A stretch of 64,000 nucleotides of DNA from JBGLNJ01 sp034434835. Its GTDB lineage: Bacteria > Chloroflexota > Anaerolineae > Fen-1058. The stretch lies in contig DAOTXX010000152.1 of NCBI GenBank assembly GCA_034434835.1, forward strand, positions 45,606 through 109,605. The letters are read 5' to 3'. The notes beneath the pieces were generated by a model, which did no database searches, was not told the DNA's origin, and saw only the letters and a program-made list of their open reading frames with translations. Shown here in pieces: positions 58,210 through 64,000 of the stretch; within the stretch, counting starts at the first letter, position 1; every line of letters begins with the position of its first letter. Position numbers and translations under genes: made by a program.

Positions 58210-59571
58210 TTAATGCCACTCGCCCACATACGGCGCGTGCGCCCGCAGATATTCACCCACAAGAGCAGTCGCGCGTGAATACGAAAGCACCAACGGGTGA
58301 GCCATCAGCGCATCCACCGCCAGCGCGCGAGAGCGCTGCTCAATCGCCTGCACGGCCAACCGCTCGTAACGCTTGACTGTCTGCATCAACAGCATTGGCG
58401 CTTCCGGTATCTCCCCGATCGGCAATGTGTGGATGCCGCGCCGGTCAATGCGACAACTCACCTCCACGACATCGTCGGGCCTCATGCACGCGATCGCGCC
58501 GTCGTTAGGAACGTTGAGCGCGGTGTAGATCGGTTCGCCCGTCTCGAAGGCTTCGACGATGTCGAGCGCGACCCCGGCATAGCCGTCACTATCGCTGGGT
58601 GGCGACACGGTCTCATCGTCTTCTATCGCAGAGGTGTGGTAAGCATAGGGCATATAAGTCGAATGGCGGCGGTGCTCGTACAAATAGTAGGCCTGAAGCG
58701 CGGCTTCGGGATCGCGCTCAATGTCCATCGCGCGCAGTTGGCCCAGCAGGCCTTCGTTCAACGCCTTGATTTGCTCGCCGCGCGTCTGGGCGTCGGACTG
58801 GATGCTGGCCAGAGCTTGTTCGGCATGATAATAGTAATAGAGGTATTCGTTGAGCCACATGCCGATGCGTTGTACCAGCTCGGGCGCGAACGCGCGCAGC
58901 GGCGACTCGGCCAGAAAGCGCGGATCGCCCAAGAGCGGCGCGAGGACGTCTTGTCCATCGTGCAGAATGTGCCGTGTCCACGACAGGTGATTGAGGCCAA
59001 ACACCTCAGCACGCAGCTCGCGATGCGGCAGCTTGAGCCACTGCGCGACGATGCGCTGGGCAGTGTTCGCTCCATCGCAGATGCCCACGACGCGATCAAA
59101 TCCGCGCGAGCGCAAAGCTTGCGTCACCAGCCCCGCCGGATTGGTAAAGTTGAACATCCACGCGCCTGGGCAAATTTGCTCGATCATCTCGGCATAGTGA
59201 AGGATGACCGGGATGCTTCGCATCGCCATCGCCAGGCCGCCGGGGCCGGTCGTCTCTTGACCCAGCACGCCGTGGCGCAGCGCGATGCGTTCGTCGAGGA
59301 TGCGCCCGTCTTCTTTGCCGACGCGGATCGTCGTCACCACGTACCGCGCGCTCTCGAGCGCTTCCCGCGCACTTGTGGTGAGCGTCAGGCGCAGCGGGTC
59401 GCCTGCCTGGCGCACCATCACGCGGCACAATCCGCCCATGAGGCCGAGCCTGTCGCCATCCATGTCCATCAGGCACAGCTCGGTGATGTCGAGCATTTGG
59501 GCGCGTCTCAGAACAGAATTGACGAACAATGGCGCGCGGACGCCGCCGCCGCCCAAGACTGTGACTTTCAT
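58210..59571 (-). CDS. glycoside hydrolase family 4 (NAD- and metal-dependent)
   Basis: 453 residues, standard for GH4. Rossmann start MKVTVLGGGGVRAPLFV; metal and redox residues in GICDGANTAQR (Cys) and FGLNHLSWTRH (His); FTNPAGLVTQAL matches the Asn-Pro motif. GH4 enzymes cleave (6-phospho)glycosides by an oxidation-elimination mechanism. Which sugar cannot be told. The presence of a PfkB kinase rather than PTS genes nearby leaves open whether the substrate is phosphorylated. Confidence 0.93.
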   Translation of the reverse strand: MKVTVLGGGGVRAPLFVNSVLRRAQMLDITELCLMDMDGDRLGLMGGLCRVMVRQAGDPLRLTLTTSAREALESARYVVTTIRVGKEDGRILDERIALRHGVLGQETTGPGGLAMAMRSIPVILHYAEMIEQICPGAWMFNFTNPAGLVTQALRSRGFDRVVGICDGANTAQRIVAQWLKLPHRELRAEVFGLNHLSWTRHILHDGQDVLAPLLGDPRFLAESPLRAFAPELVQRIGMWLNEYLYYYYHAEQALASIQSDAQTRGEQIKALNEGLLGQLRAMDIERDPEAALQAYYLYEHRRHSTYMPYAYHTSAIEDDETVSPPSDSDGYAGVALDIVEAFETGEPIYTALNVPNDGAIACMRPDDVVEVSCRIDRRGIHTLPIGEIPEAPMLLMQTVKRYERLAVQAIEQRSRALAVDALMAHPLVLSYSRATALVGEYLRAHAPYVGEWH

Positions 59572-59711
59572 CTCTCATCTCCGGATCGCAGCGACTCGTT
59601 GGGTGATCAGCCAACGGCTTCTATTGTCCTAGAAAAACTCGCTGAGGTCAATGTCTCTGTCCCAGACCCCTGTTCTCACCAAAGGTTAAGGATCTCGTAA
59701 TAGAATCCTGG

Positions 59712-59717
59712 TATAAT
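59712..59717 (+). promoter_or_regulatory. extended -10 of the msrPQ operon
   Basis: TGG followed by TATAAT at 59712-59717 forms an extended -10. The transcript would start about 36 bases before the GTG start of msrP. Confidence 0.5.
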
Positions 59718-59760
59718 GCAGTCGTTACCGAGATTTATCGCAAGAGGAAGGAGATTTACT

Positions 59761-60732
59761 GTGGACAAGATTCGGTCTTTTGAGATCACGCCCGAGCACC
59801 TTTACCTTTCCCGGCGCAAGTTCCTCGCTGGTGCGGGTGCAGTTGCCGCGAGCGCGCTGCTGAGCGCGTGCGGCGTCAAAACCACCCCGGCTGCGCCAGC
59901 CTCCGCCCCGGCCACTTCACAAACGGATGATGCTACCACCGCTATGCCTCCCCAAGCGAGCCGAGAGACCGATGAGCTGGGCGATAAGCTGACGTCCTAC
60001 GAAGCCATCACCAATTACAACAACTATTACGAGTTCTCGATGGACAAGGAAGCCGTCGCCAAGCTGGCGCGAGGCTTCAAGACCTCGCCCTGGACGGTGC
60101 AGGTGGGCGGGCTGGTCAACAAGCCCAAAACGTTCGGCCTCGAAGACTTGCTCAAATTCCCGCAAGAAGAGCGTATCTATCGGCTGCGCTGCGTGGAGGC
60201 CTGGTCCATGGTCATTCCCTGGATGGGCTTTCCGCTTGCCAGGCTGCTCAATGAGGTCGAGCCGCTCTCCAAAGCCAGGTACGTGCGATTCGAGACGATC
60301 CTCGATCCGCAGCAGATGCCCGGCCAAAGAAGCGGCTGGTTCGAGTGGCCGTATGCCGAAGGCTTGCGGCTCGACGAGGCCATGCACGACCTGACGATCC
60401 TGGCAACCGGTCTGTATGGCAAACCCTTGCCGCCGCAAGATGGCGCGCCGATCCGGTTGGTCGTGCCGTGGAAGTATGGCTTCAAGAGCGCCAAGTCTCT
60501 GGTCAAGATCGAGCTGGTCGAAGAGATGCCGGTCTCGTTCTGGATGGAAGCCGCTCCAGACGAGTACGGCTTTTACGCCAATGTCAACCCGGACGTGCCG
60601 CATCCGCGCTGGTCACAGGCGACCGAGCGGCGCATCGGCGAGCTGAGCCGCCGCAAGACTCTGCCGTTCAACGGCTACGCTGAACAGGTCGCGCAACTCT
60701 ATGCAGGCATGGACTTGCGCGCGTATTACTAA
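59761..60732 (+). CDS. msrP: MsrP, periplasmic methionine sulfoxide reductase catalytic subunit
   Basis: 323 residues from GTG with AAGGAG seven bases upstream; the frame start at 59716 overlaps the -10 box. Tat signal SRRKFLAG at 17-24 with a lipobox-like LLSAC at the end, so it may be anchored. Molybdopterin domain with the Mo-ligand Cys in IYRLRCVEAWSMVIPW. It reduces methionine sulfoxide in extracytoplasmic proteins, fed by MsrQ. The two genes form the usual msrPQ operon. Confidence 0.95.
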   Translation: MDKIRSFEITPEHLYLSRRKFLAGAGAVAASALLSACGVKTTPAAPASAPATSQTDDATTAMPPQASRETDELGDKLTSYEAITNYNNYYEFSMDKEAVAKLARGFKTSPWTVQVGGLVNKPKTFGLEDLLKFPQEERIYRLRCVEAWSMVIPWMGFPLARLLNEVEPLSKARYVRFETILDPQQMPGQRSGWFEWPYAEGLRLDEAMHDLTILATGLYGKPLPPQDGAPIRLVVPWKYGFKSAKSLVKIELVEEMPVSFWMEAAPDEYGFYANVNPDVPHPRWSQATERRIGELSRRKTLPFNGYAEQVAQLYAGMDLRAYY

Positions 60733-60737
60733 AGGCC

Positions 60738-60772
60738 AAGACCCAAAGGGTTTCAAAAACCCTTTGGGTCTA
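60738..60772. terminator. hairpin between msrP and msrQ
   Basis: AGACCCAAAGGGTTT and AAACCCTTTGGGTCT form a perfect 15-bp stem in the 44-bp gap. It leaves little room for an msrQ ribosome site and no T-tract follows; it resembles the terminator family at 37413-37449. Confidence 0.55.
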
Positions 60773-60776
60773 CCGA

Positions 60777-61475
60777 ATGACCATGAACACGCTCAAATCC
60801 CAATGGCTCCGGATCGCCGTGCACGTCGGATCACTCGTTCCGCTCGCCGTGCTGATCTGGGACTATTTTCAAAACCGATTGACTGTCAACCCGATCCAGG
60901 CGATGACGTTTCGCACGGGCAAGACTGCGCTCGTGTTGCTGATGCTCTCGCTTGCCTGCACGCCAGTCAACACCCTGTTGGGCTTCAAGTCAGCACTCAA
61001 GGTACGGCGCGCGCTGGGATTGTATGCGTTCATGTACGCCGCGCTCCACTTTTCAATTTTTGTCGGGCTGGATTACGGATTCGATCCGGTTCTGCTGCAA
61101 GAGGCGATTTTTGAAAAGCGCTATGCGCTGGTAGGCTTGGCGGCGGGATTGATCATGTTGCCGCTGGCGATCACTTCGACCCGGGGTTGGATGAAGCGAT
61201 TGGGTCAGCGGTGGAAGTATCTGCATCGGTGGGTGTACCTGGCGGCGCTTCTCGCCATTGTCCACTTTGTCTGGGTGGTCAAAGCCGACCTGCGCGAGCC
61301 ATTGACGTATGGCGCGATGGTGGTACTGCTGCTTGTGCTGCGCGTCCCCATCGTGCGCCGGGCCATCAGCCAATTGCGGAACGAGGTCAAGGGAAAAACA
61401 GCGTCTTACGACAGAGGCACAGTGAGCACAGAGAATTTCCCCAAAGACTCGGCGCCCTCTGTGCCTCTGCGGTGA
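60777..61475 (+). CDS. msrQ: MsrQ, heme-binding membrane subunit of the MsrPQ system
   Basis: 232 residues, five to six helices of the ferric-reductase-like type. Heme His candidates are in YAALHFSIFVGLD, YLHRWVYLAALLAIVHFVW. It passes quinol electrons to MsrP. Start ATG 60777 or 60783. The last ~25 residues (from about 205) are encoded by a fold-back array (61410-61472), so the true C-terminus may have been replaced. Confidence 0.93.
   Translation: MTMNTLKSQWLRIAVHVGSLVPLAVLIWDYFQNRLTVNPIQAMTFRTGKTALVLLMLSLACTPVNTLLGFKSALKVRRALGLYAFMYAALHFSIFVGLDYGFDPVLLQEAIFEKRYALVGLAAGLIMLPLAITSTRGWMKRLGQRWKYLHRWVYLAALLAIVHFVWVVKADLREPLTYGAMVVLLLVLRVPIVRRAISQLRNEVKGKTASYDRGTVSTENFPKDSAPSVPLR
61410..61472. 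repeat. fold-back repeat in the msrQ 3' end
   Basis: CAGAGGCACAGTGAGCACAG is mirrored by CTCTGTGCCTCTG with at least 11 pairs. The repeat contributes the msrQ C-terminal codons and lies just before its stop. Confidence 0.55.
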
Positions 61476-61487
61476 AAATATCTCAGG

Positions 61488-62945
61488 CTATGCCGCCGAC
61501 CGGGCCGGCTCGTGGACGCGGCTCAGCGCGAGGATGGACAGCAGAAACAATATCCCATAGATCGCAAAGAGCAGCGTATAGCCCAGACCGGGCATCTGGG
61601 GCAGGCGCGCCGTAAAGAAATCAGCAATCGGCCCGCCGATGAACGCGCCTACCGCGCCTGCGCCCGCGCCCGCCAGGTTCGAGATGCCTAGGTAGCGCGC
61701 CGCTTCTGCTTGCGGCACCAACTCGGTGCCCAGCGCCCAGTTGGCCGTGTAAAAGATGCCTGCCCCCGCGCCGATAAAGAAACCGCCAACATAGATGACG
61801 GTCAGGTTGGGCGCCAGGACGACGATCAAGATGCCGACCGCCGCTGCGAGGCCAGAGAGCGCAACGAGCAGCTTGCGCGAAAAGCGATCGGCCAGCCAGC
61901 CGCTGATCAGCGCAAACAGCAGGATAAATACGCCGACGATCTGCATCAACATCCCGGTGGGAGCGGCGGCCTTTTCCCCCGGCAGGTTCAAGCGCGCCTG
62001 CAAAAAGTACACGGCAAAGCTGGTCAAGTTGACCAGGCCGACCAGGAAAGCCAGCCGGTTGACGACCCACCAGGTGAACGAAGGATTTTCCCTGGCGGCC
62101 TGCCCCACGCCAATGCGGACGCTGAGCCACACGCCCAGCCCTACCGCAATCCCCATGGCGGCCAGTCCCACCAGTCCCACGACGATCAAGAGCGTCGTCT
62201 GCGACTCGATCTCGCTCAAGGCGCCCGCGATCAGGTTGACCGCCTGCCCCATGCCGAGGATGATGGCCGTGAACAGCGCGGTCATCAGCACGAGGCGCAA
62301 AAAGGGCTGCCAATCGAGCGGAGGCAACTGGGCGCGCAGCGGCTCTTCGGGCACAAACATCGCCAGAAGCATGGTGATCGTGAACACGCCGATCGAGATC
62401 AAGAGAGCGCCCCACATGTTGCCGGCAGCGATCAGCCTGGCGGCGGTAAAGGCAACCAGGATAACCGGCAAGGGTACCTCGAACAACGCTTTGACGGCGG
62501 AGAATCGCCCGCGCTGCTCTTGTGGAACCAGGTCCGGGATCAAGGCCTGCTGCGCGGCCTGCCCCATGTTGGACGAGACCTGGAGCAGGATCATCACGAT
62601 AAACAAGAACCAGTAGCCCGTCATCCCTTGCAGGTTGGCCGAAAAGCCGATCGCGACGATAAAGGCCAGATTGATCAGCGTGCCGATCAAAATGAAGGGG
62701 CGACGGCGTCCCCAGCGCAGCCTGCTGCGATCCGAGAGGATGCCCCAGAACGCCTGCGCCAGGAGCGCGACCATCAAGCCCCACAATCGCTGCGTGCCAT
62801 AGAACGTCGCCTTTTGCGCTTCGCCCACAAACTGCTGAACGAGCAGCGGCACGACGAGCGGCGTCATGATCTGTGAGTTGGTGGAAAGCCCCAGGTGGTA
62901 AATCGTGACGGTGATGTAATCGTACCAGCGCAAAGGTCGTTTCAT
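61488..62945 (-). CDS. MFS transporter (GPH/sugar-cation-like)
   Basis: 485 residues, 12 helices. Starts MKRPLRWYDYITVTIYHLG; motif A-like FWGILSDRSRLRWGRRRPFILIGT and WLADRFSRKLLVALSG. The pattern resembles sucrose/maltose-type MFS or GPH carriers. It is convergent with msrQ and near the GH4/PfkB pair, which hints at sugar transport without proving it. Confidence 0.82.
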   Translation of the reverse strand: MKRPLRWYDYITVTIYHLGLSTNSQIMTPLVVPLLVQQFVGEAQKATFYGTQRLWGLMVALLAQAFWGILSDRSRLRWGRRRPFILIGTLINLAFIVAIGFSANLQGMTGYWFLFIVMILLQVSSNMGQAAQQALIPDLVPQEQRGRFSAVKALFEVPLPVILVAFTAARLIAAGNMWGALLISIGVFTITMLLAMFVPEEPLRAQLPPLDWQPFLRLVLMTALFTAIILGMGQAVNLIAGALSEIESQTTLLIVVGLVGLAAMGIAVGLGVWLSVRIGVGQAARENPSFTWWVVNRLAFLVGLVNLTSFAVYFLQARLNLPGEKAAAPTGMLMQIVGVFILLFALISGWLADRFSRKLLVALSGLAAAVGILIVVLAPNLTVIYVGGFFIGAGAGIFYTANWALGTELVPQAEAARYLGISNLAGAGAGAVGAFIGGPIADFFTARLPQMPGLGYTLLFAIYGILFLLSILALSRVHEPARSAA

Positions 62946-63101
62946 GTGTGTCCCCCTTTCGACTGTTGACTCCGACTCAAGCCGGAGACCGCGGACCGCC
63001 GCTCACCGTTTGAGGTTAGCCCGATTATGATACCACACAACGGCGCGGGAGAGGAAATGCGTGCCTTCCGCTGGTGACTTACCTCCGCTCACGATTCGAG
63101 A

Positions 63102-63107
63102 TATAAT
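63102..63107 (+). promoter_or_regulatory. -10 element before the HNH remnant
   Basis: TATAAT at 63102-63107, about 30 bp before the first codons of the small ORF that precedes the HNH pseudogene. Confidence 0.35.
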
Positions 63108-63134
63108 TGCAGCACCCTTTGCCACACGCGCGAC

Positions 63135-63305
63135 CTGCTCTTGCCCTGGCTGGTTTCGGGCGAATTGGACGTGGGGACTTGGACGGAAGCCGAGCGATCC
63201 GAATTGTTCGTCTTGATGCAGGTTTACCAGGAAAAGCTGCTGCGCAAAGCTCAGGCGTTACACGAGGCCGTTCGGCGTGGATTGCGGGAGCCGTTGCAGC
63301 CGTGA
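63135..63305 (+). CDS. small ORF of unknown function ahead of the HNH remnant
   Basis: About 56 codons in frame from a CTG at 63135, with TTG at 63141 as alternative. It contains SGELDVGTWTEAERSELFV and YQEKLLRKAQALHEAVRRGL, then stops with TGA at 63303. No ATG or GTG start exists at the 5' end, so this is either a non-ATG-started or a truncated gene. Its stop overlaps the GTG that begins the HNH frame (GTGA), like a coupled pair. Confidence 0.35.
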   Translation: MLLPWLVSGELDVGTWTEAERSELFVLMQVYQEKLLRKAQALHEAVRRGLREPLQP

Positions 63306-63736
63306 GTTCTATCGCCAAAGAAACCCGAACGCGCGTCCGCGCATCAGGCAGGCGACCGATGCGGCTATTGCCACAGTCCGCAAAAGTACGTACTCGGCCC
63401 GCTGGAATTTGATCACATCATCCCGCAGGCGCGCGGTGGCACGGACGACGAACAAAACCTGTGGCAGGCTTGCCGGATGTGCAACGGCTACAAGGGTGTC
63501 CAGACGCACGGCGTTGACCCGGCGACAGGCCGAGAAGTCAGGCTGTTCAATCCTCGCCAGCAGCGTTGGGCGGAACACTTGGCCTGGAGCGAGGACGGCA
63601 CACGCATTGTGGGATTGACGGATTGCGGACGCGCAACCGTCTGGCCTTGCAGCTCAACAACGTCATCGCCGTGCTAGTTCGACGCGAATGGGTTGCCGCC
63701 AGTTGGCATCCGCCTGAAGAAGACCTGACGAAATAA
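63302..63736 (+). pseudogene. frameshifted HNH endonuclease
   Basis: GTG at 63302 opens VSSIAKETRTRVRAS in one frame. The HNH core then continues in another: DRCGYCHSPQKY, LEFDHIIPQARGGTDDEQN, ACRMCNGYKG. A second shift near 63643 leads to ALQLNNVIAVLVRREWVAASW and HPPEED, stop TAA at 63734-63736. Cys pairs and the DH motif are intact, but at least two frameshifts make it inactive unless they are sequencing errors. About 140 codons if repaired. Confidence 0.75.
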
Positions 63737-63884
63737 AGGGTGATTGGGCATTACAATACATTCGCCGCCCTTCAGGGCGGCGGAAGATCTCTTTCTACAC
63801 GTGGTAGATGAGTCCACAATCATTATATAGCCATATTTCCGATTGTCAATAGTCAATTCTGTGGTTGCCAGGGCTGTTGCAAAG

Positions 63885-64000
63885 TCAGACCGGGCTTCCC
63901 AAGACGAGTTGGACAGCCTCGTTCAGATGAGCCGCGAAGCGTCGTCGGGCCTCGGGTACATTCTGGACGCCGCGCCGTGACAACAAGCCAAGCACCAAAT
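63885..64000 (-). CDS. C-terminal end of an unidentified protein (cut by window edge)
   Basis: The minus strand reads 37 open codons ending GLLSRRGVQNVPEARRRF, AAHLNEAVQLVLGSPV and TGA. It could be the end of a transposase or a chance ORF. The region before it (63737-63884) has a hairpin CGCCGCCCTTCAGGGCGGCG but no other gene. Confidence 0.25.
   Translation of the reverse strand, partial: LVLGLLSRRGVQNVPEARRRFAAHLNEAVQLVLGSPV

Noticed and set aside
63760..63860. IS200/IS605-type end suggested by the CGCCGCCC/GGGCGGCG hairpin
   Set aside because: No TnpA or TnpB sequence is visible in the window and only one hairpin is present; cannot be supported.

Overview
The window looks like a chromosomal segment of a Chloroflexota bacterium (Anaerolineae-like), probably from a metagenome bin. 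This is inferred from style, not from a marker gene: lipoproteins with long Pro/Thr linkers after the lipobox, several DppA/DppB/DppC importers without ATPases, a baeRF-type protein with a zinc ribbon, GC-rich coding sequence, and intergenic gaps full of short palindromic elements. There is no rRNA, tRNA, phage or CRISPR array.

Layout. 65-3796 (minus): first peptide/nickel-type importer (binding protein, DppB, DppC). 4168-10156: envelope and quality control (FHA protein, baeRF-like protein, HtrA protease, CbpA-type DnaJ, SPFH protein) and a ParE/RelE toxin-antitoxin pair. 10350-15150: site-2 protease, HD protein, alanine dehydrogenase, a toast-rack-like lipoprotein and a membrane protein. 15302-20426: NarL-type histidine kinase and response regulator separated by a 3.2 kb mixed block (DUF3800, Fpg/Nei glycosylase, nucleotidyltransferase, thioesterase remnant, GNAT). 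20520-28300: M20D amidohydrolase, type II restriction-modification pair, large secreted nuclease, MFS exporter, ferritin-like DUF2202 protein.

28426-37407 is a putative drug-response region. A good promoter, a 32-codon leader ORF and two intrinsic terminators precede two tandem GNAT acetyltransferases and an asymmetric heterodimeric ABC exporter. A two-domain GNAT, a HAD hydrolase and an Eis-like acetyltransferase follow. 37477-45157 holds an AI-2E family transporter, two M20 peptidases and a second DppABC set. 45426-48023 is an ABC-2 exporter. 48132-57235 is a catabolic island: a third DppABC set with deacetylase, amidohydrolase, alanine racemase and a divergent saccharopine-dehydrogenase-like enzyme. 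57268-62945 has a PfkB kinase, a GH4 glycosidase, MsrP/MsrQ methionine-sulfoxide repair and an MFS carrier. The right end holds a frameshifted HNH endonuclease gene and the end of an unidentified ORF.

The most interesting non-coding signals are: (i) the leader/attenuator ahead of the GNAT-GNAT-ABC operon, in which the sequence GGCCGTGGG occurs twice so that terminator and antiterminator pairings exclude each other; (ii) a compact candidate small RNA on the minus strand at 17145-17226 with a consensus-like promoter and its own terminator; (iii) about ten intergenic arrays phased at 7 or 8 nt, each with its own word, several folding back on themselves and touching start or stop codons; (iv) MITE-like elements with terminal inverted repeats and, in two cases, visible target duplications; (v) structured or uORF-bearing leaders before the peptide-binding proteins.
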